Shown here piece after piece: positions 46,389 to 55,260 of a DNA stretch of 64,000 bases. Made by a program: the position numbers and the translations under genes. The notes beneath the pieces were generated by a model. The model searched no databases, had not been told where the DNA came from, and saw only the letters and a list, made by a program, of their open reading frames with translations. Position 1 is the stretch's first letter. Each line of letters begins with the position of its first letter. This DNA is from an uncultured Paracoccaceae bacterium (lineage in GTDB: Bacteria; Pseudomonadota; Alphaproteobacteria; Rhodobacterales; Rhodobacteraceae): NCBI GenBank assembly GCA_947500775.1, contig CANMTD010000001.1, positions 1,116,001 through 1,180,000 on the forward strand. Direction: 5' to 3'.

Positions 46389-46764
46389 GTTGCGGCATGG
46401 ATTGTTTCGAAGATAGAATCGGGATGACCGGCCCAAAGGTCCGTGCTATAGTTATCCACAGGGTCCGCAGAGGCCAAAGGCAGACTGAGCAGTCTTCTGA
46501 ACAACTTAAAGATGAGCCGCCGTGGCGGCTTGGATGAGGCACGTAATCTGGCACGGTAGGGCTCCGTTCCTAGTCTTGTGAGAGCAACGCGCCGCAACAT
46601 GTGGGTTTTTCGGCAAAATACCGCTAACCGCCCTCTAAAGGCACCTACATTTTGTGGCAAATTTGTGATTTTGGGGTGACGTAGGCAGCGACTCCCTTTA
46701 GATTACTGCCAAATAGGGACAAAGGCCGAGATTTCGGCGCGTAAAAAAGCAGGCGGATAGATCC
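46389..46764 (+). promoter_or_regulatory. ftsA-ftsZ gap with a perfect DnaA box
   Basis: 376 bases with no convincing gene. TTATCCACA at 46452-46460 equals the DnaA-box consensus. GANTC sites (targets of the cell-cycle methylase CcrM) lie at 46416-46420 and 46690-46694. In Caulobacter, DnaA and CcrM methylation both act on ftsZ transcription, so an ftsZ-specific promoter under cell-cycle control is likely here. Confidence 0.6.
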
Positions 46765-48360
46765 ATGACATTGAACCTGATGATGCCCGAGCACAACGAA
46801 CTGAAACCGCGTATCACGGTGTTCGGCGTTGGCGGGGCAGGCGGCAACGCCGTCAACAACATGATTGAAAAGCAGCTTGAGGGCGTCGAATTCGTGGCCG
46901 CGAATACCGATGCGCAGGCGCTGCAGCAATCGAACGCTCCGGCCAAGATTCAGATGGGGCTGAAGGTCACCGAAGGTCTGGGCGCGGGCGCGCGCCCCTC
47001 GGTCGGCGCCGCCGCTGCCGAAGAAACGATCGAAAGCATCGTGGATCATCTGGCCGGCGCGCATATGTGTTTCATCACCGCAGGCATGGGCGGCGGCACC
47101 GGCACCGGCGCGGCCCCGATCATCGCACAGGCGGCGCGCGAACTTGGCGTGCTGACCGTGGGCGTTGTGACCAAACCGTTCCAGTTCGAAGGCGCGAAAC
47201 GGATGCGTCAGGCTGAAGACGGGGTCGAGGCGCTGCAGCGGGTCGTTGACACGCTGATCATCATTCCCAACCAGAACCTGTTCCGTCTGGCCAATGAAAA
47301 AACCACCTTTACCGAAGCCTTCAGCATGGCCGACGACGTGCTGTATCAGGGCGTCAAGGGCGTGACCGACCTGATGGTCCGTCCGGGCCTGATCAACCTT
47401 GATTTTGCCGATGTGCGCGCCGTGATGGACGAGATGGGCAAGGCGATGATGGGCACCGGCGAAGGCACCGGCGAAGATCGCGCGGTTCAGGCCGCCGAAA
47501 AGGCAATCGCCAACCCGCTGCTGGACGAAATCAGCCTGCGTGGCGCCAAGGGTGTTCTGATCAACATCACCGGTGGCTACGATCTGACCCTGTTCGAACT
47601 GGACGAGGCCGCCAACCGGATCCGCGAAGAAGTGGATGCCGAGGCGAACATCATCGTCGGCTCGACCCTGGATACCGAGATGGAGGGCGGCATGCGGGTG
47701 TCCGTTGTGGCAACCGGCATCGACGCGGCGGAAAACGCGCATGACGTACCGGTCCCGCGCCGCCGCATGGCCGAACCGCTGCCGCAGGTCGAAGCGCCCG
47801 CAGCCGAACCCGAAGAGGTCGCCGAGGCCGCCTATGTCCCGGCAGAGGCCGAGGCACAGGCCGAACCGACGCTGTTCAACGAGATGGAGCCCGCCCCGGC
47901 AGAGCCGACGTTTACCCCGTCGTATGAGCCGCAGCAGCGCGCAGACGACCTGCCGCCGCCCGCCTATCAGCCCGAGGCCGCAGAGGCCGCGCCCAGCTAT
48001 ACCGCCGAGCCGGAGCCCGAAGCCTTCGTGGCCCCGCGTCCGCCCGTGGCTGGCACCCCATCGCCCGAGGCGCTGGCGCGTCTGCAGGCGGCCGTGTCCC
48101 GGACACCCCGTGCGGCCAGCATGCAGCCCGCCGCGCATCAGCCCGATGCGGATGCCGCACGCGCAACCGCTGAAAAATCGCGCTTTGGTATCGGTTCGCT
48201 GATCAACCGGATGGCCGGTCACGCCGGCGAGACGCCCGAACGGGGCGCCCAGCCGGTGCGCCAGCAGCCCCCGGTTCAGGCCTATGAGGAAGAGCCCGAG
48301 CTGGACGCCGAACAGGAGCGGATTGAAATTCCGGCCTTCCTTCGGCGTCAGGCCAACTAA
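46765..48360 (+). CDS. ftsZ: FtsZ, tubulin-like division GTPase
   Basis: 531 residues. GTP-binding G-box GGGTGTG at 110-116, and synergy-loop NLDFAD at 211-216. After the GTPase (to about 325) comes a long Pro/Ala/Glu-rich linker (about 330-515), normal for alphaproteobacteria, and the conserved C-terminal peptide [10 protein letters not shown] that binds FtsA. Forms the Z-ring. A strong terminator follows. Confidence 0.98.
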   Translation: MTLNLMMPEHNELKPRITVFGVGGAGGNAVNNMIEKQLEGVEFVAANTDAQALQQSNAPAKIQMGLKVTEGLGAGARPSVGAAAAEETIESIVDHLAGAHMCFITAGMGGGTGTGAAPIIAQAARELGVLTVGVVTKPFQFEGAKRMRQAEDGVEALQRVVDTLIIIPNQNLFRLANEKTTFTEAFSMADDVLYQGVKGVTDLMVRPGLINLDFADVRAVMDEMGKAMMGTGEGTGEDRAVQAAEKAIANPLLDEISLRGAKGVLINITGGYDLTLFELDEAANRIREEVDAEANIIVGSTLDTEMEGGMRVSVVATGIDAAENAHDVPVPRRRMAEPLPQVEAPAAEPEEVAEAAYVPAEAEAQAEPTLFNEMEPAPAEPTFTPSYEPQQRADDLPPPAYQPEAAEAAPSYTAEPEPEAFVAPRPPVAGTPSPEALARLQAAVSRTPRAASMQPAAHQPDADAARATAEKSRFGIGSLINRMAGHAGETPERGAQPVRQQPPVQAYEEEPELDAEQERIEIPAFLRRQAN

Positions 48361-48381
48361 ACTCTGACAGCTGTTACAGCG

Positions 48382-48411
48382 AAAAAGGGCCGGGGCAACC
48401 GGCCCTTTTTT
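48382..48411. terminator. Intrinsic terminator after ftsZ
   Basis: GGGCCGG-GGCAA-CCGGCCC flanked by AAAAA and TTTTTT, so the stem extends and could work on both strands. It ends the ftsZ transcript before lpxC. Confidence 0.9.
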
Positions 48412-48580
48412 CGTTTCAAAACAACGCGATCCTCCCACGGGCCTTTAGGGTGGCGGAAAATCGCCGATGCCCTGTCACGGATGTTTCATACCGTTGCAAA
48501 GATTGAGTTGAGGTCCTGACCGGGGCGTTTTAGGTCGGGGATGCCAGAACAGGTTCTCTGGTGTCTTTTATGGGTGTTCC

Positions 48581-49504
48581 TTGCAAACCACGTTGAAATC
48601 TGCGGTCAGTTTTACCGGTGTCGGTCTGCACACCGGTCGTCCTGTACATATAACAGTCCACCCGGCATCCGCTGAATATGGCATTTGGTTCCGCCGCACC
48701 GACGTGGTTGATCGCGACGCGCTGATTCCCGCACGCTGGGATATCGTGGTCCCATCACCGCTGTGCACCAAGCTGATCAACGACGATGGGGTCGAACTGT
48801 CGACCGTGGAACATATCATGGCCGCGCTTGCGGGCTGTGGCATTCACAATGCGTTGATCGAAATCAACGGCCCCGAGGTTCCGGTGCTGGACGGCAGCGC
48901 GGCGCCCTATGTGGCGGCGTTCATCGCCCGTGGGTTCCGCCAGTTGCGCGCCCCTGTCCGCGCCATCCAGATTCTGGAAACCGTGACCGTGCAAGAGGGC
49001 GACGCCCGCGCCAGCCTGTCCCCCGCGGACACGCTGGAAATCGAATTTCACATCGAATTCGACGATGCGGCCATCGGTCGTCAGGACAAACATCTGACAC
49101 TGGCCAACGGCGCCTTTGTGCGCGAATTGTGCGACAGCCGCACCTTTTGCCGCCGCGCCGATGTTGAAACGATGCAGGCCAATGGGCTGGCACTGGGCGG
49201 TGTTCCCGGTGAAAACGCTGTGGTTTTTGACGGGCATCAGGTTGAAAGCGGCGCGGGTCTGCGCCACTCGGACGAACCGGTGCGCCATAAAATGCTGGAC
49301 GCATTGGGCGATCTGGCGCTGGCGGGTGGGCCGATTCTGGGCCGCTATGCCGGTCACCGGGCCGGCCACGCGCTGACCAATAAACTGTTGCGTGCGCTGT
49401 TTGCGCAACCCACCGCATACCGCATGATCACCTGCGATCCTCAGGTATCGCAGCAGTTGCCGGGTGTGGGCGTGAAACCTTCTGACCTGCGTGCGGTTGC
49501 CTAA
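48581..49504 (+). CDS. lpxC: LpxC, UDP-3-O-acyl-GlcNAc deacetylase
   Basis: 307 residues from a TTG; the start MQTTLKSAVSFTGVGLHTG is where the family begins and no ATG fits. Zinc ligands: His in STVEHIMAAL near 78, and HKMLDALGD near 237-245 with its His and Asp; HRAGHALTNKLL near 265 carries the catalytic His. It catalyses the committed step of lipid A synthesis, so an LPS outer membrane is implied. The rare start may limit translation. Confidence 0.95.
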   Translation: MQTTLKSAVSFTGVGLHTGRPVHITVHPASAEYGIWFRRTDVVDRDALIPARWDIVVPSPLCTKLINDDGVELSTVEHIMAALAGCGIHNALIEINGPEVPVLDGSAAPYVAAFIARGFRQLRAPVRAIQILETVTVQEGDARASLSPADTLEIEFHIEFDDAAIGRQDKHLTLANGAFVRELCDSRTFCRRADVETMQANGLALGGVPGENAVVFDGHQVESGAGLRHSDEPVRHKMLDALGDLALAGGPILGRYAGHRAGHALTNKLLRALFAQPTAYRMITCDPQVSQQLPGVGVKPSDLRAVA

Positions 49505-49617
49505 GCTTCGAAATCCATCCCAAAGACGTTTTGCACCGGATTTTTCTGTGCTAGGACACCAGCAACGCTGCGCGCAATTCCAACCGCGCACGGACAGACG
49601 ATGGGATTAGACGGTAT

Positions 49618-50460
49618 ATGGGCAAGATCAGGTCGCGTGCGGTTGTTTTCGGAACGATAGTATCCCTTGGGCTTTTGTCGGCCTGCGGTGGCGGTTCGCG
49701 CGATGTGCCGCTGGAAAACTTCTCTGCCGAAGAGATTTACAAAAAGGCCGAGTTTGAACTGGCCACGCAAAGACGCAAAACCGACGAAGCGGCGCGCCTG
49801 TTTGGCGAGGTCGAGCGGCTGTATCCCTATTCGGAATGGGCCAAGCGCGCGCTGATCATGCAGGCCTTCGCCTATCACAAGGGGCGCGACTACGAAAACA
49901 GCCGCGCCACCGCCCAGCGTTATATCGATTTCTATCCGGCGGATGAGGATGCGGCCTATGCGCAGTATCTGCTGGCGCTCAGCTATTACGACCAGATCGA
50001 TCTGGTCGGGCGCGATCAGGGGCTGACCTTTCAGGCGCTGCAGGCGCTGCGCACCGTGATCGAACGCTATCCCGACAGCGAATATGCCCGCACCGCGATC
50101 CTGAAATTCGATCTGGCCTTCAACCATCTGGCCGCCAAAGAGATGGAGATCGGGCGCTATTACCTGAAACGCGGGCATTTCGGCGCGGCGATCAACCGGT
50201 TCCGTGTGGTGGTCGAGGATTTCCAGACCACGACCCACACGCCCGAGGCGCTGTATCGTCTGATCGAATCCTACCTGTCGCTGGGTCTGGTGGACGAAGC
50301 CCAGACCGCGGGCGCCATTCTGGGCTATAACTTCCAGTCGACCGAATGGTACGAGGACGGGTTCAACCTGCTGAAAGGCAAAGGCCTGTCCCCCGAGGCG
50401 CGCGGAACCGGCTGGCTGCGCAGCGTTTACCGACAGATGATCAAGGGTGAATGGCTCTGA
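49618..50460 (+). CDS. bamD: BamD, outer-membrane assembly lipoprotein
   Basis: 280 residues with a lipobox LLSAC (lipidated C23) and TPR repeats (EEIYKKAEFELATQ..., YEKA-type helices to about 250). The set DYENSRATAQRYIDFYP and SEYARTAILKFDLAFNHL fits BamD/ComL. It is part of the BAM complex that folds outer-membrane beta-barrels. recN follows after 23 bases. Confidence 0.94.
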   Translation: MGKIRSRAVVFGTIVSLGLLSACGGGSRDVPLENFSAEEIYKKAEFELATQRRKTDEAARLFGEVERLYPYSEWAKRALIMQAFAYHKGRDYENSRATAQRYIDFYPADEDAAYAQYLLALSYYDQIDLVGRDQGLTFQALQALRTVIERYPDSEYARTAILKFDLAFNHLAAKEMEIGRYYLKRGHFGAAINRFRVVVEDFQTTTHTPEALYRLIESYLSLGLVDEAQTAGAILGYNFQSTEWYEDGFNLLKGKGLSPEARGTGWLRSVYRQMIKGEWL

Positions 50461-50483
50461 TCCAGGGGCGAGGGGTGCGTTCG

Positions 50484-52133
50484 ATGCTGCGCAGTCTCGA
50501 CATCCGGGACATGTTGATTATCGACCGGCTGGAGCTGAATTTTCAGCCCGGCCTGAACGTGCTGACCGGCGAAACCGGGGCGGGCAAATCGATCCTGCTG
50601 GATTCGCTGGGCTTCGTGCTGGGCTGGCGCGGCCGGGCCGAACTGGTGCGCGCCGGGGCCGATCAGGGCGAAGTGGTCGCCGTATTCGATCTGCCAGCGG
50701 GGCACGCGGCCCACGCGATATTGGACGAGGCCGGGTTGCCGGGCGGGGAGGAGCTGATCCTGCGGCGGATCAATACCGCCGACGGGCGCAAGACCGCCTG
50801 GGTGAACGACCGCCGCGCCTCGGGCGAGGTATTGCGCAACCTGTCGGACACTCTGGTCGAACTGCACGGCCAGCACGACGACCGGGGCCTGCTGAACCCG
50901 CGCGGTCACCGGCTGTTGCTGGATGAATTTGCCGGGCTGGCCCCGCGCGTTGAAAAATGCCGCGCAGCCTGGCGCGCTTGGACCACGGCGCAAAAGGACC
51001 TGGACGCCGCCCAGGCCGCATTGGCCGCCGTGCGCGACGAAGAGGAATTTCTGCGCCATGCGGTGGGTGAACTGGACGCGTTGGCGCCGGTTCCGGGCGA
51101 AGATGCCGATCTGGACGCGCGCCGCCGGATGATGCAGGCCGCCGACCGTATCCGCGAAGATGTGGCCAAAGCGGTCGAGGTGCTGGGCACGAACGGCGCC
51201 GAAGGCCAGATGGACGACGCCCTGCGCTGGCTGGGCGACGCCGCCGCCAGCGCCGAGGCAAAGCTGGACGCCCCGATCGACGCGCTGTCCCGGGCGATGG
51301 CCGAATTGGGCGAGGCGCAGCAGGGCGTGGCCGATTTCCTGCAATCGCTGTCGTTCAACCCGGTCGAATTGGAAGAGGTCGAAGAACGCCTGTTCGCGAT
51401 CCGCGGGCTGGCGCGCAAACACGGGGTTCTGCCCGACGCATTGGCCGGGTTCGCGAATGAGCTGCGCGACCGGCTGGCCGCATTGGACGCGGGCGAGGCG
51501 GGGCTAAGCGCGCTGGCGCAGGCGGTGGATCAGGCCAAGGCCGGGTACCAGGCGGTCGCCGACGATCTGACCGCCCGCCGCACCAAGGCCGCCGCCGCGC
51601 TGGACAAGGCGATGGCGCGCGAACTGGCGCCGCTGAAAATGGAACGCGCGGTGTTCACCACCGGGCTGACGCCGGTTGATCCGGGGCCCGAGGGGCAGGA
51701 TGCGGTGGCCTTTGCCGTCGCCACCAACCCCGGCGCGCCCTCGGGCCCGCTGAACAAGATCGCCTCGGGGGGCGAACTGTCGCGGTTTCTGTTGGCGCTG
51801 AAGGTCTGCCTGACCTCGGGCAGCGCCGGTCTGACCATGATCTTCGATGAAATCGACCGCGGCGTGGGCGGGGCGACGGCCGATGCGGTGGGGCGCCGAC
51901 TGGCCCAACTGGCGGGCGAGGCGCAGGTTCTGGTGGTTACCCATTCGCCGCAGGTCGCGGCCCTTGGCGCGCATCACTGGCGGGTGGAAAAGCGGGTCAG
52001 CGGCAAGATGACCACCTCGACCGTCACGCCATTGGATGCCCCGGCCCGGGTAGACGAAATCGCCCGGATGCTGTCGGGCGACACCATCACCGACGCCGCC
52101 CGCGCAGCGGCCGAGGCATTGCTGAACGGTTGA
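50484..52133 (+). CDS. recN: RecN, DNA repair ATPase
   Basis: 549 residues from the ATG at 50484 (GAGGGG upstream). SMC-like: Walker A GETGAGKS at 29-36, LHGQHDD, a coiled coil interrupted by a head insertion (about 150-370), SGGELSRF signature near 430, and Walker B MIFDEID near 450. It acts in double-strand break repair. I found no LexA box directly upstream; expression likely follows bamD. Confidence 0.96.
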   Translation: MLRSLDIRDMLIIDRLELNFQPGLNVLTGETGAGKSILLDSLGFVLGWRGRAELVRAGADQGEVVAVFDLPAGHAAHAILDEAGLPGGEELILRRINTADGRKTAWVNDRRASGEVLRNLSDTLVELHGQHDDRGLLNPRGHRLLLDEFAGLAPRVEKCRAAWRAWTTAQKDLDAAQAALAAVRDEEEFLRHAVGELDALAPVPGEDADLDARRRMMQAADRIREDVAKAVEVLGTNGAEGQMDDALRWLGDAAASAEAKLDAPIDALSRAMAELGEAQQGVADFLQSLSFNPVELEEVEERLFAIRGLARKHGVLPDALAGFANELRDRLAALDAGEAGLSALAQAVDQAKAGYQAVADDLTARRTKAAAALDKAMARELAPLKMERAVFTTGLTPVDPGPEGQDAVAFAVATNPGAPSGPLNKIASGGELSRFLLALKVCLTSGSAGLTMIFDEIDRGVGGATADAVGRRLAQLAGEAQVLVVTHSPQVAALGAHHWRVEKRVSGKMTTSTVTPLDAPARVDEIARMLSGDTITDAARAAAEALLNG

Positions 52134-52221
52134 GCCGCTGGGGCGCGGCCTGAGGAAGGCTCAGGCATTTGGCGCACCCTTGATGGCGTCCGTCCGCGAT
52201 GGTTCATACAGACATAGGCTG

Positions 52222-52250
52222 TGACGGCCCCGATAAAGGGGCCGCCGTCA
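52222..52250. terminator. Hairpin between convergent recN and GMC genes
   Basis: GGCCCC-GATAAA-GGGGCC with outer TGACG/CGTCA pairing across a small bulge. No T-run; it may act as a bidirectional transcription barrier. Confidence 0.5.
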
Positions 52251-52257
52251 GAAATGC

Positions 52258-53829
52258 CTAAAGGTTTCCCCGGCCCAGCTCGCCCGCGATGTGATCGGCC
52301 TGACGGATCGCCAGCGCGACAATCGTCAGCGTCGGGTTTTCCGCCGCCCCGGTGGTGAACTGGCTGCCATCGGACACAAACAGGTTGGCGATATCGTGGG
52401 TTTGCCCGTGTGTGTTGACCACCCCGTCGCGCGGGTTTTCCGACATCCGGTTGGTGCCCAGATTATGGGTCGACGGGTAGGGCGGCGTCGGGAAGACGCG
52501 GGTGGCGCCCACCGCCTCATACACGGCGATGCCCTGTTGATAGGCGTGGTTGCGCATGGCGATATCATTGGGGTGATCGTCGAAATGCACGTTCGGCGCG
52601 GGCAGCCCGTATTGGTCCGTGACATCGTGGTTCAGGGTGATGCGGTTGGTTTCCTGTGGCATATCCTCGCCCACGATCCACATGCCGGCCATGTTCTCAT
52701 AGCTGTCCAGCGCTGTGGTGAATTCGCGCCCCCAGCCGCCCGGATCAAGGAAGGCCGCCATGAACGGCAGGCCAAGCGCCAGCGTTTCCAGTTCATACCC
52801 GCCAACAAACCCGCGCGACGGATCATGCCGCGCCTCGTCCTGGATAATCCCGGCCATGGTGGTGCCGCGCCACATGCGCACCGGTTTGTCGAAGGTGGCA
52901 TAGACCGACCCGGTCATGTGACGCATATAGTTGCGCCCGACCTGACCCGAGCTGTTGGCCAGCCCGTCGGGGAACATTGATGAGGCCGAATTCAGCAACA
53001 ACCGCGGGCTTTCGATCGAATTGCCCGCCACGCAGACCACGCGCGCCTTTTGCAGATGCTGGTTGCCGTCCTTGTCGGCATACAGCACGCCGGTGACCTT
53101 GCCGCTGGCGTCATGTTCGATCTTCAGCACATGGGCGCGGTCGCGGACCTCCAGATTGCCGGTCGCCTCGCCGCGCGGAATATCGGTATAGGCGGCGGAC
53201 CATTTGGCGCCCCATTTGCAACCCTGAAAACAGAACCCGGTCTGCTGGCAGGCCAGCCTGTCGTCATTCTCGGCCGAATTGATGGCCATGCGCCCGGTGT
53301 GCACCTCGGTGTATCCCAGCGCCTTGGCGCCCGCTTCGAACACTTTGTAGTTGTTGTTGCCGGGCAGGCCTGCACGGCCGCCAGTGCGGGTCACGCCCAG
53401 CTTGTCTTCGGCCTTGGTGTAATAATCGTCCATCTCGCGCGGGTCGATCGGCCAGTCCAGCAGGTTGGCGCCCTGCACCGGGCCATAGTTGGTCGCCGCT
53501 TTCCATTCGTGATCCTGAAACCGCAGCGACGCCCCCGCCCAATGGGTGGTGGTGCCGCCCACGGCCTTGACGATCCACGCGGGCAGGCCGCTGAAATCAT
53601 CGGCCACGCGCCAGTCGCCGGATGTGGTGCGCGCATCCAGCCAGGCCAGCTGGCCAAAGCTTTCCCATTCGTCGTTGATGTAATCCTCGGGCAGGTACCG
53701 CCCGCCGGCCTCAAGCGCGACAACGCTGACGCCTTTCTGGGCCAGTTCGTTCGCCAGAACGCCGCCGCCCGCGCCGGTGCCGATGATGACGACAACGCTG
53801 TCGTCGGTGAGGTCAAATGGTGCCGTCAT
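52258..53829 (-). CDS. GMC-family FAD oxidoreductase (gluconate 2-dehydrogenase-like large subunit)
   Basis: 523 residues. FAD-binding IGTGAGGGVLA at about 16-26, VGGTTTHWAGASLRF, a Cys-containing CQQTGFCFQGCKWG segment as in membrane sugar-acid dehydrogenases, and the C-terminal AENPTLTIVALAIR with GMC-type DGSQFTTGAAENP. It oxidises a polyol, sugar or sugar acid; substrate not determined. It follows the small-subunit gene by 15 bases. No cytochrome c subunit gene is adjacent. Confidence 0.9.
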   Translation of the reverse strand: MTAPFDLTDDSVVVIIGTGAGGGVLANELAQKGVSVVALEAGGRYLPEDYINDEWESFGQLAWLDARTTSGDWRVADDFSGLPAWIVKAVGGTTTHWAGASLRFQDHEWKAATNYGPVQGANLLDWPIDPREMDDYYTKAEDKLGVTRTGGRAGLPGNNNYKVFEAGAKALGYTEVHTGRMAINSAENDDRLACQQTGFCFQGCKWGAKWSAAYTDIPRGEATGNLEVRDRAHVLKIEHDASGKVTGVLYADKDGNQHLQKARVVCVAGNSIESPRLLLNSASSMFPDGLANSSGQVGRNYMRHMTGSVYATFDKPVRMWRGTTMAGIIQDEARHDPSRGFVGGYELETLALGLPFMAAFLDPGGWGREFTTALDSYENMAGMWIVGEDMPQETNRITLNHDVTDQYGLPAPNVHFDDHPNDIAMRNHAYQQGIAVYEAVGATRVFPTPPYPSTHNLGTNRMSENPRDGVVNTHGQTHDIANLFVSDGSQFTTGAAENPTLTIVALAIRQADHIAGELGRGNL

Positions 53830-53844
53830 GGTGCCGTACCCCCC

Positions 53845-54363
53845 TTAAATCCAGTTGATGTCGTTGAAACCGCGATCGATGTAACCGCCCTTGGAAAAGC
53901 TTTCGCCTTCATAGCCGAACTGGGGCCAGACCGCTTTCTGGTTATAAAGCCCGGTCACCAGCCCGCCGCGGATCATCTGGAAAAACGGGCTGTCTTCGAT
54001 CCCGCGCAGGATATCGACACGGTCGCGTTCCCAGCCGGTGCCGACATAGCTGGAAAATCCTGCCCCCACGGCAGCGGCGTTCAGCGCGGTGATGCCCGCC
54101 TCGATCACCGGGGCCTGATCGGCATTGTCATAGGCTTTGACGGCGGCGGCGTAATAGTCATCGGCCACGCGATCATGGGGATAGATATCGCGCGCCATCT
54201 GGATCAGCGTGGCCATCGTGGCGGGCTGCAGATGCGCGACCTCCATCGCCCAGGCGGCCGAGCTGCCCGCGACATAGCCCGCGCCGACGACAAAGGCCGA
54301 CCCGACGGCGATCCCCTGCGCGAGCAGGGCCCGCCGGGTCAGTTTCTGTGGTTCCTTCGACAT
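53845..54363 (-). CDS. Gluconate 2-dehydrogenase subunit 3-like protein (Tat-exported)
   Basis: 172 residues from the ATG at 54363 (GGGAGGAAACG upstream). A twin-arginine signal, LTRRALLAQG, followed by a hydrophobic stretch to AWA (about residue 38). The mature part (MARDIYPHD..., FFQMIRGGLVTGLYNQ) is typical of subunit 3, which escorts the FAD subunit through the Tat pathway. It sits immediately before its GMC partner. Confidence 0.88.
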   Translation of the reverse strand: MSKEPQKLTRRALLAQGIAVGSAFVVGAGYVAGSSAAWAMEVAHLQPATMATLIQMARDIYPHDRVADDYYAAAVKAYDNADQAPVIEAGITALNAAAVGAGFSSYVGTGWERDRVDILRGIEDSPFFQMIRGGLVTGLYNQKAVWPQFGYEGESFSKGGYIDRGFNDINWI

Positions 54364-54391
54364 GTTTCCGTTTCCTCCCGATTTATTCTGT

Positions 54392-54787
54392 TCAGCGATA
54401 GCGGCCGTGTTTCTGTAGCACTTCGATCTGGTATCCGTCGGGGTCCTGCACAAAGAAGAACCGCGCCAGCAGGCGGCCGTCGCGTTCAAATTCAACGATT
54501 TTGCGTGGGGCGTGACCGGCGGCGACAAAGCGCGCGTGTTCGGCGTCCAGATCGTCAACGCAGAACGCGATATGGCCATAGCCGTCGCCCAGGTCATAGG
54601 CGGCGCTGCGGTCCTTGTTGATTGTCAGTTCCAGTTCGAAATCGGCTTCGTCATTGCGCATGTAGACCAGGGTGAAAGCGTCGAAATCCAGACGCTCGGC
54701 CACGGTCAGCCCAAAGGCCGAAGTGTAGAAATTGACTGCGCGTTCCTCCTCCAGAACGCGAATCATGACATGTATTGCCTTCGCCAT
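54392..54787 (-). CDS. Glyoxalase I (lactoylglutathione lyase), VOC family
   Basis: 131 residues from the ATG at 54787 (a GTG three codons earlier is possible). The four metal ligands of GlxI line up: H6, E53 (ELT), H72 (YGHIAF) and E122 (YQIEV). It converts the methylglyoxal-glutathione hemithioacetal to lactoylglutathione. It leads a minus-strand unit with the GMC genes, 28 bases before the small subunit, which suggests protection from dicarbonyls made during sugar oxidation. Confidence 0.87.
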   Translation of the reverse strand: MAKAIHVMIRVLEEERAVNFYTSAFGLTVAERLDFDAFTLVYMRNDEADFELELTINKDRSAAYDLGDGYGHIAFCVDDLDAEHARFVAAGHAPRKIVEFERDGRLLARFFFVQDPDGYQIEVLQKHGRYR

Positions 54788-54876
54788 GCTGATCACCCAA
54801 AGCTGTTACGATCTGATTTGGTAAGCTTGGCGAACCAATTCAGGCCTTGGGTAGTAGCCCGGTACTACAGGCGTAT

Positions 54877-55167
54877 TTACTCGGCGGCGATGGTATCGGG
54901 AATGGTCATATTCGCGCGCTGATGCACCAGACAGGCGCAGCGCAGAAGCGAGGTGAAGTTTGGCGCTTCTCCTCTAAGTTCAAGCACTTCGGCGTGAAGT
55001 TTCGAGATGAACGCGGGCGTCGAAAGATTTTCGGCCGCCGCAATCGCGTCCAGCATCTGCCAAAAGGAATCTTCAAGCCGGATGCTGGTGCTTTGTCCGT
55101 TCAACCGCAGCCGCCGCGTGGTCGGTTCATAGTCGGCGGGGTTCTGTCCTGCAAAAATCTGACACAT
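54877..55167 (-). CDS. Ribbon-helix-helix domain protein
   Basis: 96 residues from the ATG at 55167 (GGAGGG seven bases upstream). Residues 17-60 fit the RHH fold of the PF13467 type: RRLRLNGQSTSIRLEDSFWQ, then helices with LDAIAAAENLSTPAFISKL. A Cys pair near the C-terminus (LLRCACLVHQR) is unusual. It may be a DNA-binding regulator of the adjacent glyoxalase-GMC unit, 89 bases downstream, but this is inferred from position. Confidence 0.75.
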   Translation of the reverse strand: MCQIFAGQNPADYEPTTRRLRLNGQSTSIRLEDSFWQMLDAIAAAENLSTPAFISKLHAEVLELRGEAPNFTSLLRCACLVHQRANMTIPDTIAAE

Positions 55168-55260
55168 CAAACAGCCCTCCAAATTGTTGATAGGAAAGAA
55201 ACTTGCAAAGGATTTCTGCAAAAAGCAACATTATGTATCAACGGGCCTAATTCTTGGGCG

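Noticed and set aside
46452-46460. DnaA box as a replication origin
   Set aside because: A single box without an AT-rich unwinding region or box cluster; a regulatory site for ftsZ is more likely.
48855-48875. TTGATCGAAATCAA in lpxC as an FNR box
   Set aside because: It lies inside the lpxC coding sequence, away from any gene start.
53050-54621. 523-residue plus-strand frame over the GMC and small-subunit genes
   Set aside because: Antisense to two well-supported genes; low-complexity composition and no recognisable motif.
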